Assembly (NCBI GenBank): GCA_015068855.1
Contig: SVJS01000004.1
Location: 62,001 to 126,000, forward strand
DNA: 64,000 nucleotides
Reading direction: 5' to 3'
DNA from: Oscillospiraceae bacterium
GTDB taxonomy: Bacteria; Bacillota; Clostridia; UBA1381; UBA9506
Positions 37,429 to 45,518 of the stretch are shown here, in pieces (within the stretch, counting starts at the first letter, position 1; every line of letters begins with the position of its first letter). Both the position numbers and the translations under genes were made by a program. The notes beneath the pieces were generated by a model that did no database searches, was not told the origin of the DNA, and worked only from the letters and a program-made list of their open reading frames with translations.

Positions 37429-38601
37429 ATGATACGGAAATGTATTTTTCTGGCAGTTGTCATGACAATTTTTGTTTTAACCAATACAGCGGCTGTTTTG
37501 CCGAAACAGTCGATGGATTTTATTGATGTAACGGAGAACCATGCCTGGGCGCATGAGGCCATCAGCGCGCTGGTTGCAGAAGACATCATTGAAGGCGTGG
37601 GCAACAACCTGTTTGAGCCGGATGAAGAGGTCAGCAAGGAACAGTTTGCTAAAATGCTGGTGCTTGCCCTCGGCATTGAACTTGATGAAGAAAGTGCCCA
37701 GAGCTACATTGATGTTCCGACCGACCGCTGGTCCTTTGCCTATATTGAAGCAGTTAAGGACTTTTTCCCCATGGAGGAAACGGGCGAGGTTAACGAATTT
37801 GTGCCTAGCCGGGCTTTCCTGCGGCAGGAGGTTGCCGCAACCATCGTCAGCGGCATGGGCCTGAACGCTAAAAACAACCTGTTTAACACCGGCGTGTTAG
37901 ACCAGATGTTTACGGACAGCGATGAGGTCAGAGGCTCTTTGGCGCTGCCTGTGGGCATAGCCGTTGAGCGCGGCATTCTGCGTGGCTCGGATATGCTTCT
38001 GCGTCCGGAGGCGTCAGTCACACGTGCAGAGGCGGCGGTTTTCATTCACAGAATGATGATGATTCGTCAGGGTAAAGGAGAGCTTTCCTTTGTGACCACC
38101 ACGCCCATGGTGGGCGAGAGTCAGGTGCCCTTAGAACAGGCAAAAGCCTGGGCCACATCCCGCGGGGCGCATCAGCGCTTTATTGATATTGCGGATGTTT
38201 ATTGGAAATACGGCGAAATTACAGGTATCCGTCCTGAAATTTTATATGCACAGGCTGCCAAGGAAACCGGCTATGGCAAATATGGCGGACGGGTTTTGCC
38301 GGAGCAGAACAACTGGGCAGGAATTAAAACGGCGGTGGCTAACGGCGATGCAACCTATGACCATGAAAGTTTTGAAACGCCCGATGATGGCGTTCGTGCC
38401 CATTTTAACCACATGTCGGCCTATCTTGGCTTAGACCCTGTGGGCGAGCCGCATGGCCGCTATTTCACAGCGTGCCGCACCGCCTGGGCGGGCACCGTGA
38501 CAACGGCCGAGGAACTGGGGAACCGCTGGGCGCCCGAGCACACCTATGGATATAGCTTAGTCGCCAAGTTCTTGCAGCCCATGATGGAATTTGGAAAGTA
38601 A
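37429..38601 (+). CDS. SLH-domain glucosaminidase-type wall hydrolase
   Basis: A 390-aa exported protein. A signal peptide (about 1-24) is followed by three S-layer-homology repeats (about 30-85, 88-145 and 150-205) that bind secondary wall polymer, then a linker and a glucosaminidase domain (about 235-380) related to endo-beta-N-acetylglucosaminidases. The probable catalytic Glu lies in AAKETGYG, followed by NNWAGIK. It likely trims peptidoglycan while held on the cell surface. It starts 51 bp after prfB with an AAGGAGG site. Confidence 0.88.
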   Translation: MIRKCIFLAVVMTIFVLTNTAAVLPKQSMDFIDVTENHAWAHEAISALVAEDIIEGVGNNLFEPDEEVSKEQFAKMLVLALGIELDEESAQSYIDVPTDRWSFAYIEAVKDFFPMEETGEVNEFVPSRAFLRQEVAATIVSGMGLNAKNNLFNTGVLDQMFTDSDEVRGSLALPVGIAVERGILRGSDMLLRPEASVTRAEAAVFIHRMMMIRQGKGELSFVTTTPMVGESQVPLEQAKAWATSRGAHQRFIDIADVYWKYGEITGIRPEILYAQAAKETGYGKYGGRVLPEQNNWAGIKTAVANGDATYDHESFETPDDGVRAHFNHMSAYLGLDPVGEPHGRYFTACRTAWAGTVTTAEELGNRWAPEHTYGYSLVAKFLQPMMEFGK

Positions 38602-38619
38602 TGTAGACAAATCTATTTG

Positions 38620-38658
38620 AAAAAAACAGAGCCACCCTGATGGGTAGCTCTGTTTTTT
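38620..38658. terminator. Bidirectional terminator for the SLH gene and tRNA-Leu
   Basis: AAAAAACAGAGCCACCC / GGGTAGCTCTGTTTTTT with a short TGAT loop and one mismatch, flanked by A and T runs. Confidence 0.9.
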
Positions 38659-38741
38659 GGTGCGAGTGACGGGACTTGAACCCGTACGTCATGGACACAC
38701 GCCCCTCAAACGTGCCTGTCTGCCAGTTCCAGCACACTCGC
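38658..38741 (-). tRNA. tRNA-Leu(GAG)
   Basis: Read on the minus strand. The acceptor stem GCGAGTG pairs with CACTCGC, discriminator A, and CCA is encoded (38658-38660). Anticodon stem CACGT/GCGTG encloses loop TTGAGGG, so the anticodon is GAG (38705-38707). There is a long class II variable arm and a T arm ACGGG-TTCAAGT-CCCGT. Its own consensus promoter and terminator flank it. Confidence 0.95.
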
Positions 38742-38750
38742 TCGCAGACT

Positions 38751-38779
38751 ATTATACTATACTTAGAAAGGTTTGTCAA
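38751..38779 (-). promoter_or_regulatory. Promoter of tRNA-Leu
   Basis: Minus-strand perfect TTGACA (38774-38779) and TATAAT (38751-38756), 17-bp spacer, about 10 bp before the tRNA 5' end. Confidence 0.88.
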
Positions 38780-38865
38780 GGCATTAAACAGATTAAATTT
38801 TGCATATTTTTCTAAAAAAGGTGGCAAGCGACAACGTGGGCCTCCGCCTGCAAAAATTGGCTGAC

Positions 38866-38894
38866 TTGACAATCGTCTTGCTGCATGTCATAAT
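38866..38894 (+). promoter_or_regulatory. Putative promoter of the histidine-phosphatase gene
   Basis: TTGACA (38866-38871) and CATAAT (38889-38894), 17-bp spacer. Confidence 0.65.
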
Positions 38895-38937
38895 AATTAT
38901 GTAAGAGTGTTATTACGATACGGGGGGGAACAAAACG

Positions 38938-39585
38938 ATGAAAACCACGCTTATTTTTGTCCGTCATGGAGAAGCAACGGGCAATATCGATAGAATTTTT
39001 CATGGCTTTACCGATTCGGATTTAACAGACAACGGACGGGCACAGGCCAAGCAAACAGCGAAGCGTCTGGCTGACTTTCCTATTGACCATATTTGTTCCA
39101 GCGACTTAAAACGTGCCTATGAAACAGCTTGTGCCGTGGCAGAGCCGCATGGGCTTACCGTGGCAGTGGACCCACGTTTTCGAGAGATTAACGGAGGGCT
39201 ATGGGAAAATCATTATTGGGATGAGTTGGGAACGCTTTTTCCTGAAAGCGGCAAGACCTGGCTTGATGCACCCCATGCCTTGCAGATGCCCGAGGGCGAA
39301 AGCATGAGGGATTTTTTTGAACGTCTGCGTGACGGGGTGCAGGATTTGCTCCTGCATCATAAGGGAGAAACCATTTGTGTTGCCACCCATGGCACGGCCA
39401 TTCGCGTGCTTTGCTGCTATTGCAAAAATAAGCCGCTGGAAGAGCTTAACGACGTAGCATGGTGCGACAACGCTGCCGTTACCATTGTGGAGCATGACGA
39501 AAACGGGTTTTCTATGGTGTTAGAGGGCGATAATTCCCATTTGGGAGACCTGTCCACCATTAAAAATCAGAACTGGTGGCGCTGA
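38938..39585 (+). CDS. Histidine phosphatase superfamily protein
   Basis: A 215-aa phosphoglycerate-mutase-like phosphatase. The phosphohistidine motif VRHGEATGN is at residues 8-16, the partner acid lies in FREINGGLWE, and the second catalytic His in ATHGTAIRV. Relatives include CobC and broad-specificity phosphatases; it lacks evidence for true phosphoglycerate mutase activity. It has its own promoter and is separated from its neighbours, so context adds nothing on substrate. Confidence 0.88.
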   Translation: MKTTLIFVRHGEATGNIDRIFHGFTDSDLTDNGRAQAKQTAKRLADFPIDHICSSDLKRAYETACAVAEPHGLTVAVDPRFREINGGLWENHYWDELGTLFPESGKTWLDAPHALQMPEGESMRDFFERLRDGVQDLLLHHKGETICVATHGTAIRVLCCYCKNKPLEELNDVAWCDNAAVTIVEHDENGFSMVLEGDNSHLGDLSTIKNQNWWR

Positions 39586-39617
39586 GTTTTTCGTTCTGCT
39601 ATTTTGGTAAGAAAGAA

Positions 39618-39646
39618 TTGTAATCTCGGTGCGAGTGTGGTACAAT
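39618..39646 (+). promoter_or_regulatory. Putative promoter of the SPFH gene
   Basis: TTGTAA (39618-39623) and TACAAT (39641-39646), 17-bp spacer. Confidence 0.6.
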
Positions 39647-39691
39647 AGTGTTGTACAGGAAATACAAAAAATGTATAAAGGAGAGATTAGT

Positions 39692-40639
39692 ATGGAATTT
39701 ATTATCATTGTATTGATTTTGGCGCTTATTATTTTGATTCCGAATGTGAAAATTGTGCCGCAGGCACATGAATATGTTATTGAACGCTTGGGGCGCTATC
39801 GTGCTACCTGGTCTGCGGGCATGCATGTGAAGGTTCCGCTGATTGAAAGAGTGGCAAGACGTGTCACCATTAAAGAACAGGTTTTAGATTCCCCGCCGCA
39901 GCCCGTTATTACGAAAGATAACGTTACCATGCAGATTGACACGGTTATTTATTTTGCCGTGTTTGATGCTAAACTGTATGCTTACGGTGCGGTTAACCCC
40001 ATTTCCGCCCTGGAAAACCTGGCGGCGACAACGCTGCGTAATCTGGTTGGCGAACTGGAACTGGACGGCACCTTAACCTCCCGTGACACCATTAACGGCA
40101 AGATGACGGCCATTTTGGATGAGGCGACAGACAAATGGGGTATCAAAGTAAACCGCGTTGAACTTAAAAACATCATTCCGCCCACGGCCATTCAGAACGC
40201 CATGGAAAAACAAATGAAGGCCGAGCGTGACCGTCGTGAGGTTATGTTGCAGGCAGAGGGTCACAAAGCCGCTGCCATTACCCGTGCAGAGGGCGATAAG
40301 CAGGCTATGATTTTGGCGGCAGAAGGTGAACGTGATGCACGTATTGCCCGTGCCGAGGGTGAAGCCAAAGCAATTTTGCTTTCCAAGCAGGCTGAGGCAG
40401 ACGGTTTGGCTGCCTTAAAACGGGCAGGTGCTGATGCGGCTGTTTTGGAACTTAAAAAGTATGAAGCTTTAATCTCAATGTCCAACGGCAAAGCGGCTAA
40501 AATTATTGTCCCCACCGATACGGTTAACATGACAAAGGCAAACGTTCTTTTTGCCGAAACAAGCGGTCTGGGGGACGTGACAAAGGCGGACGAGACGCCC
40601 GACCCCGTACCGGTGCAGGAGGACCCCTGCTGCCAATAA
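39692..40639 (+). CDS. SPFH/Band 7 membrane protein (stomatin-like, QmcA type)
   Basis: A 315-aa protein with one N-terminal transmembrane helix (about 2-17), the Band 7/SPFH domain starting with VPQAHEYVIERLGRYR (about 21-36), a long Ala/Glu/Arg-rich coiled coil (about 170-250) and a short tail ending CCQ. Such proteins oligomerise at the membrane and organise or protect membrane proteases. ATG 39692 follows AAAGGAGAG; an upstream in-frame ATG at 39629 precedes the promoter's expected start and is rejected. The usual NfeD partner is absent. Confidence 0.9.
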   Translation: MEFIIIVLILALIILIPNVKIVPQAHEYVIERLGRYRATWSAGMHVKVPLIERVARRVTIKEQVLDSPPQPVITKDNVTMQIDTVIYFAVFDAKLYAYGAVNPISALENLAATTLRNLVGELELDGTLTSRDTINGKMTAILDEATDKWGIKVNRVELKNIIPPTAIQNAMEKQMKAERDRREVMLQAEGHKAAAITRAEGDKQAMILAAEGERDARIARAEGEAKAILLSKQAEADGLAALKRAGADAAVLELKKYEALISMSNGKAAKIIVPTDTVNMTKANVLFAETSGLGDVTKADETPDPVPVQEDPCCQ

Positions 40640-40647
40640 AGAAAAAT

Positions 40648-40680
40648 AAAAAGTCTCCCTTTTTTCAGGGGAGACTTTTT
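40648..40680 (+). terminator. Terminator after the SPFH gene
   Basis: AAAAAGTCTCCC / GGGAGACTTTTT around a T-rich loop, with a T-run. Confidence 0.88.
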
Positions 40681-40697
40681 AAGAGAAAGTGACAGAT

Positions 40698-41816
40698 ATG
40701 ACAAGGGAGAAAACAAAGAACAAATTCATAGTTTTTATCAGGCGGAACGTTGTTATGGTCATCGCTTTTTTGGCGGCGCTCATCACGAGCTTGATTGTGC
40801 CGCCGGACAGGGCATACCTGGGTTATTTTGACTGCAAAACGCTGGTTTGTCTGTTTTGCGTTTTGGCGGTGGTTTGCGCCTTAAGGCGAATTCACTTTTT
40901 CTATATGCTTGCCAGAAAAGTGGTTCAGTTTTTTAAGACAACGAGGCTGTGCATTCTGGTGCTGGTGTACATCACCTTTATCGGCTCCATGTTTATCGCA
41001 AATGACATGGCTCTGTTAACGTTTCTGCCCCTTGGCTACTATGTTTTATCCACCACGGGTAAGGAAAAGTACATGGCCTTTACCTTTATCATGCAAAACA
41101 TTGCGGCAAACCTGGGCGGCATGCTGACTCCTTTTGGTAATCCGCAGAATTTATATTTATATACGGCCTTTTCGATTCCGAACGGCGAGTTTCTTGCCAT
41201 TATGGCACCGCCGTTTCTGCTTTCCGTTGCCCTCATCACGGTTTGCTGCCTGTTTGTTAAGGCAGAGCCGCTGATTATGGAAGAGGACGAACTTGTTTTA
41301 CATAAAGGGAAAACGCTTCTATACCTGCTTCTCTTTGCGCTTTCCATTTTGATTGTGTTTCGCAGCATTCCCTATTGGATTGGTCTTTTGGTTATCCCTG
41401 TTGTGTTGTTTTTTGTGGATAAAAAGGCTCTCAAAGCGGTGGACTATCCCCTGCTTCTGACCTTTGTGTTTTTCTTCATTTTCTCAGGAAACATGGCACG
41501 CATCGGGGCTGTGCAGGCGTTTTTTGCAAATCTTCTGGCCAAGAACACGCTTCTTGTCAGCGTGCTTTCCTGTCAGGTTATCAGTAATGTTCCGTCGGCC
41601 ATTTTGCTCTCTCGCTTTGCGGAGGATTATCGGTCGCTGTTGGTGGGCGTGAACATTGGCGGTGTGGGAACGGTGATTTCGTCTCTTGCAAGCCTGATTA
41701 CCCTGCGGGCATATGCCACCTATCAGCCGGGACGTGTGAAACGCTATATTCTGCTATTTTCGCTCTTTAACTTTGGTTTTCTGATTATTTTAACGGGCTT
41801 TGCGCTGCTCATGTAG
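40698..41816 (+). CDS. Ion transporter superfamily (ArsB/NhaD/SLC13-like) permease
   Basis: A 372-aa polytopic membrane protein with about ten hydrophobic segments. ANDMALLTFLPLGYY (about 95-109) and ANLGGMLTPFGNPQN (about 135-149) match the duplicated re-entrant-loop motifs of the ion-transporter superfamily, and SNVPSAILLSRF is the equivalent of the second loop. Cargo (a dicarboxylate, arsenite or Na+) cannot be fixed. ATG 40698 is chosen; GTG 40689 is possible, and both have weak ribosome sites. Likely transcribed from readthrough or an unseen promoter after the terminator. Confidence 0.78.
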   Translation: MTREKTKNKFIVFIRRNVVMVIAFLAALITSLIVPPDRAYLGYFDCKTLVCLFCVLAVVCALRRIHFFYMLARKVVQFFKTTRLCILVLVYITFIGSMFIANDMALLTFLPLGYYVLSTTGKEKYMAFTFIMQNIAANLGGMLTPFGNPQNLYLYTAFSIPNGEFLAIMAPPFLLSVALITVCCLFVKAEPLIMEEDELVLHKGKTLLYLLLFALSILIVFRSIPYWIGLLVIPVVLFFVDKKALKAVDYPLLLTFVFFFIFSGNMARIGAVQAFFANLLAKNTLLVSVLSCQVISNVPSAILLSRFAEDYRSLLVGVNIGGVGTVISSLASLITLRAYATYQPGRVKRYILLFSLFNFGFLIILTGFALLM

Positions 41817-41851
41817 GCGGCATAAGGCACCGTTTAACGCGAGGTGGAACC

Positions 41852-42418
41852 ATGAATTGCTACGATTTTGATAATACGATTTATCGGGGAGACAGCAGTA
41901 TTCATTTTTATACATACTGTCTTGTGCGCTATCCGAAAATCTGGCGGCATCTTCCGGCGCAGCTTTGTGCTTTTGTGCGCTATTATCTTCTGCATAAGGG
42001 CAACAAAACAGAGATGAAGGATGTGTTTTACCGCTATTTGCCGGACATTCCGGATTTGGATAGGGTTGTGCAGCGGTTCTGGGACAAACGCTTTGGTCAC
42101 ATCAAGCCCTTTTACTTAGAGCAGAAGCAGGCGGACGATGTGATTATTTCCGCCTCGCCTGAATTTTTTCTGGCCCCTGTTTGTAAGCGCTTGGGCGTGG
42201 GGCTCTTGTTAGGGTCTCGGGTGGATGCCGGAACGGGTCTGCACGACGGGCTCAACTGTCATGGGGAAGAAAAGGTAAGGCGCCTTTTTGAGAGCTTGCC
42301 TCAGGCTGCGATTACGACCTTTTATTCAGACTCCCTGTCGGACAGTCCGCTCGCGCGTCTGGCCGAGAAAGCCTATCTGGTCAAGGGCGACAGGGTATAC
42401 GATTGGCCCGCAATGTGA
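41852..42418 (+). CDS. HAD-family (subfamily IB) phosphatase
   Basis: A 188-aa hydrolase with the nucleophile motif DFDNT (D5, D7), the second motif IISASPEF and the third-motif region TTFYSDSLSDSPL. It resembles the PSPase-like HAD-IB group (phosphoserine or lipid-phosphate phosphatases). Substrate is not predicted. It is 35 bp after the permease gene and followed by a bidirectional terminator. Confidence 0.83.
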   Translation: MNCYDFDNTIYRGDSSIHFYTYCLVRYPKIWRHLPAQLCAFVRYYLLHKGNKTEMKDVFYRYLPDIPDLDRVVQRFWDKRFGHIKPFYLEQKQADDVIISASPEFFLAPVCKRLGVGLLLGSRVDAGTGLHDGLNCHGEEKVRRLFESLPQAAITTFYSDSLSDSPLARLAEKAYLVKGDRVYDWPAM

Positions 42419-42423
42419 TACAT

Positions 42424-42478
42424 AAAAAACCGACTCCGATGCATGCTGCCGTTTGGCGCTACGGGGAGTCGGTTTTTT
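42424..42478. terminator. Bidirectional terminator between HAD and M50 genes
   Basis: AAAAAACCGACTCC / GGAGTCGGTTTTTT around a loop of about 26 bases, between convergent genes. Confidence 0.82.
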
Positions 42479-43331
42479 ATATGTCATCCAGGCTGATGTG
42501 CCAGCCTTTTTGCAGCAGGGCATCAACAAGCTGTGCCTCAGACACCGTCCGCAGATATTGCTGGGAGCTATTTAGAATATGAATCACATAGTAACAATCA
42601 TAGCTGAGGCGTTTTAAGAGGCTGCGGGCTGGGAGAGAAGCAAGGGCGCTGATGGTACGCGAGCGCATGAGCCCGCGGCTTTTTAGTTTTGTCTTGTTAT
42701 ATAAAAGCTCCTGCATGATGATATACTCATTTTCCTGCTTTTCGCGGATTAAGCTGAGTGCTAAAAACGAGCAGACAATCACGAGGGAGAGATTGATTTT
42801 TGTTATAATGAGCAGCAAAATGGCTACCATAAACAGAAGCACTAAGAACAAGCGGCTGAGTTTTCGCATGATGGAGATAGCGGTTGTGTAGCCACAGAGA
42901 ATGGTCAAAAAGGCCTTAACCATGCGCCCGCCGTCTAAGGGCAGGCAGGGGAGGCAGTTCAAAAAAAGCATGAACAGGTTAATCAGGCGAAATTGCCACA
43001 ATGCTAAGCTATCGCCATAGAGGCCTGCCAAAAGGGGGCAAAGCATCAGCATCAGGAGGTTGGCAAGGGGACCGGCGGCAGCAATCATGATTTCCTTACC
43101 CGGCGAGCGGATGATGCGTGCGGCCAGTCGCAGAGTCATCCCGAAGGGGAGCAACACGAGTGCCCCGATGCGTTCTTTAAGCAGCAGGGCCGCAAACAAA
43201 TGAAACAGCTCATGAATCGTGACAATGGCATAGGCCATGAAGGTGGAATAGAGCCCGCCTACGAGATAGCTGAGCGCTAAGAGAGGCAGGACGAGCCAAT
43301 GAATGTAAAAAAAACGTGTGATTTTAATCAT
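42477..43331 (-). CDS. M50 (site-2) membrane metalloprotease, SpoIVFB-like
   Basis: A 284-aa intramembrane protease. The zinc motif HELFH is at residues 40-44, AAAGPLANLL near 86-95, and the third ligand motif N126-x5-P132-L-D134-G-G follows. About six hydrophobic segments lie in the first 190 residues; the roughly 90-residue tail has no clear CBS domain, unlike classical SpoIVFB. Its ATG overlaps the M23 gene stop by 4 bp, so the two are translated together, as spoIVFA and spoIVFB are. The substrate may be a membrane-tethered sigma or anti-sigma factor, but none is encoded here. Confidence 0.88.
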   Translation of the reverse strand: MIKITRFFYIHWLVLPLLALSYLVGGLYSTFMAYAIVTIHELFHLFAALLLKERIGALVLLPFGMTLRLAARIIRSPGKEIMIAAAGPLANLLMLMLCPLLAGLYGDSLALWQFRLINLFMLFLNCLPCLPLDGGRMVKAFLTILCGYTTAISIMRKLSRLFLVLLFMVAILLLIITKINLSLVIVCSFLALSLIREKQENEYIIMQELLYNKTKLKSRGLMRSRTISALASLPARSLLKRLSYDCYYVIHILNSSQQYLRTVSEAQLVDALLQKGWHISLDDI

Positions 43332-44038
43332 GGCTGTGTGTCCTGCTTAAAGTCAATCAGTTGGGCGGGATCCAGCCAAGTGTCGCCTTTACGAACCTCA
43401 AAGTGCAGATGCGGCCCCGTGACCCTGCCGCTGTCTCCTACGGTGGCAATGAGTTGCCCCGCTTGCACCGATTCTCCTGCGGCAAACAAGACGGTTTCAC
43501 AATGGGCATAGAGCGTGTACAGCTCATCGGCATGGGAGATGAGAAGATAGTGGCCGTAATCCTCGCTTTCGCCTGCCTCTGCCACAACGCCGTCAGCCGC
43601 GCAGACGATTTTATCTCCCTTGGCGGCGCCCAAATCAACACCGTAATGAAAGGCTTCTTCGCCTGTTTGCGGGTCTGTCCTCGAGCCGAAGGGGGAGGTG
43701 ATAACCGCATCAGTCGGGCACAAAAGATTGGCAGAAAGACTGCTGCTTTGTTCGAGCGTCCGCCGCGTGGATTGTTGTTTTTGATAGCTCGCCAAAAAGT
43801 CCCGCAGCTGTGACGGGATGGCAGCAAAATCGGTTTGGGTTTCCAGCATCAGCTGAATGGTTTGGCGAACTGACGCAAAAGAGGGAGCAGAGGAAAATTT
43901 GGCATATAAACAGAAGGCAAAAAGCGCCAGACAGAGAAAGGCCTGTTTCACAATCCGGCTTCTGCCGCCTCTTTCTTTGATTGCCTTATGTCGGCTTCCT
44001 GCCCGGGCTGAGCCGCGCATTCTGTAAACCTGGTCCAT
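43328..44038 (-). CDS. Membrane-anchored M23 peptidase, SpoIVFA-like position
   Basis: A 236-aa protein with a basic cytoplasmic N-terminus, one transmembrane helix (about 31-46), a linker and a C-terminal LytM/M23 domain (about 110-225). The zinc ligands H131 and D135 (HYGVD) and H212 (in HLHFE), and the catalytic H179 (in YAHC), are all present, so it could be an active endopeptidase, unlike many regulatory LytM proteins. Start ATG 44038 follows AAAGGGGAC. It is the first gene of the pair with the M50 protease. Confidence 0.87.
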   Translation of the reverse strand: MDQVYRMRGSARAGSRHKAIKERGGRSRIVKQAFLCLALFAFCLYAKFSSAPSFASVRQTIQLMLETQTDFAAIPSQLRDFLASYQKQQSTRRTLEQSSSLSANLLCPTDAVITSPFGSRTDPQTGEEAFHYGVDLGAAKGDKIVCAADGVVAEAGESEDYGHYLLISHADELYTLYAHCETVLFAAGESVQAGQLIATVGDSGRVTGPHLHFEVRKGDTWLDPAQLIDFKQDTQP

Positions 44039-44114
44039 ATCCTTGTCCCCTTTCGTTTGATACTATACTATATGGAAAGGGCGGGAAGAATATGCCATGC
44101 CGGCAAGGAAAAAG

Positions 44115-44540
44115 TCAAACACATTCTCTTTTTGCATCATAAGCAGGAGAAGAAGCGGAAACGGGGGATTGCGTGCTTTTAATGTAATCATAAAAGGCAA
44201 GCATGGAAAGTTTGTGTCGTGTCGAGAGATGGGCGATATCAAGCGTTTCTTCGTGGCTTTGCAAAAGCTTTTGGAAACGGTTTTGTGTTTCGGCTTCTGC
44301 CTCCCGCAAAGGAGTGCCGTAAAACAGAGTGAGGCTTGTAAAACAATCTACGTCCACATGCAAAGCAGAGGCGATTTTAGCAAGCATGACAGCATCGGGC
44401 TGTCGTTTGCCCGTTTCGTAATTTGCCAGACAACTGCGGGAAATGCCAAGTTCTGCTGACAGAATTTCCTGTGATTTGCCTCGTTCCAGACGGAGCATTT
44501 TTAGCTTTAAGGGAAATGAATTTGCTTTGAATTTCTGCAT
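44115..44540 (-). CDS. XRE-family transcriptional regulator
   Basis: A 141-aa protein with an N-terminal Cro/C1 helix-turn-helix (LKMLRLERGKSQEILSAELG and SRSCLANYETGKRQP, about 12-50) and a C-terminal helical region of about 75 residues that I do not recognise. ATG 44540 follows GGGAGGC; the frame begins at 44561, but those residues overlap that site. Inverted half-sites ACTTTC/GAAAGT around its promoter suggest self-repression. Confidence 0.85.
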   Translation of the reverse strand: MQKFKANSFPLKLKMLRLERGKSQEILSAELGISRSCLANYETGKRQPDAVMLAKIASALHVDVDCFTSLTLFYGTPLREAEAETQNRFQKLLQSHEETLDIAHLSTRHKLSMLAFYDYIKSTQSPVSASSPAYDAKRECV

Positions 44541-44567
44541 AGTAGCCTCCCAAAATATCAATTATAT

Positions 44568-44612
44568 TTGGACTTTCAAGACAATTATACAATAAAAATC
44601 CAAGAAAGTCAA
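44568..44612 (-). promoter_or_regulatory. Promoter and possible operator of the XRE gene
   Basis: Minus-strand TTGACT (44607-44612) and TATAAT (44584-44589) with a 17-bp spacer. Inverted sequences GGACTTTCAAG (44570-44580) and GAAAGTCAA (44604-44612) flank the core and could be operator half-sites. Confidence 0.55.
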
Positions 44613-44689
44613 GATAAAATGACAAAAAAGTACAAGATATTTGTATTTACAAAAGGTGCCCCGTGGGAGGCTAAAAATAAAGGTTTCTA

Positions 44690-44718
44690 TTGAAATCAAA
44701 GGCCATTTATGGTATAGT
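44690..44718 (+). promoter_or_regulatory. Putative promoter of tagA-era-recO block
   Basis: TTGAAA (44690-44695) and TATAGT (44713-44718), 17-bp spacer, 41 bp before the tagA-like start. Confidence 0.55.
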
Positions 44719-44759
44719 TAAGGAAGATTGTTTTTGCTGTCAAAGCAGGAGGTGTCGGC

Positions 44760-45494
44760 ATGAAAAAGATTGACATTTTAGGTGTTCTGATTGACCATGT
44801 AACCATGGAGGAGGCTGTGAAAAAAGCCGAAGATTTTATTAAAGAACCGGGCAGCCGCATGATTTTTACACCTAATTCTGAAATTGTTATGCTTGCGTAT
44901 CAGGACCCGTCCTTTTGCGCGCTCTTAAACCGTGCCGATATGGTCATTGCTGACGGAATCGGTGTTGTCTATGCATCGAAAATCTTAAAGGCACCCTTGC
45001 CTGAGCGCGTGGCGGGCTTTGACCTGGCCAGCCGCCTGATTGAAAAAGCAGGCGAGGGACAATATAGTATTTACTTTTTTGGCGGGAAGCCCGGTGTAGC
45101 AGAGCAGGCCACCGAGAATTTACAGAAAAAATACCCGTCTCTTCGGGTTGTAGGATGTCAGGATGGTTATTTTGATTCCGCTAAGGAGCAAGCTATTATC
45201 GAAGACATCAAGGCGAAGCAGCCGGATATTCTGTTTGTTTGCTTAGGGGCTCCCAAGCAGGAACGATGGATTGCAGAGCATAAGGATGCTTTGGGCGCAG
45301 GGCTTGTTTTAGGGGTTGGCGGCAGTCTGGATGTCTGGGCAGGCGTTGTAGAGCGGGCACCGGAGGCCTATCAGAAGGCGGGCCTTGAATGGCTGTACCG
45401 GTTGAAAAAACAGCCTTCCCGCTTTTTCAGAATGCTTGCGCTGCCGAAATTTGCCCTGACCGTTTTGTTTAAGGGGAAGCGCGTTACAAAGTAA
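44760..45494 (+). CDS. tagA: WecG/TagA/CpsF-family glycosyltransferase
   Basis: A 244-aa GT26 enzyme. In Gram-positive bacteria TagA adds N-acetylmannosamine to undecaprenyl-PP-GlcNAc, the first committed step of teichoic-acid linkage-unit synthesis; here it may build the wall polymer that SLH proteins bind. Visible motifs are TPNSEIVMLA (about 38-47), ADGIGVVYAS (about 66-75), FGGKPGVAEQA and LGAPKQERWI. The start has an AGGAGGT site. The specific sugar is inferred from the family. Confidence 0.87.
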   Translation: MKKIDILGVLIDHVTMEEAVKKAEDFIKEPGSRMIFTPNSEIVMLAYQDPSFCALLNRADMVIADGIGVVYASKILKAPLPERVAGFDLASRLIEKAGEGQYSIYFFGGKPGVAEQATENLQKKYPSLRVVGCQDGYFDSAKEQAIIEDIKAKQPDILFVCLGAPKQERWIAEHKDALGAGLVLGVGGSLDVWAGVVERAPEAYQKAGLEWLYRLKKQPSRFFRMLALPKFALTVLFKGKRVTK

Positions 45495-45518
45495 ACCGTG
45501 ATGAGAAAGGAAACAAAC

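Noticed and set aside
44097-44459. A 120-codon plus-strand open frame opposite the XRE gene.
   Set aside because: It is antisense to a gene with a clear HTH motif, ribosome site and promoter.
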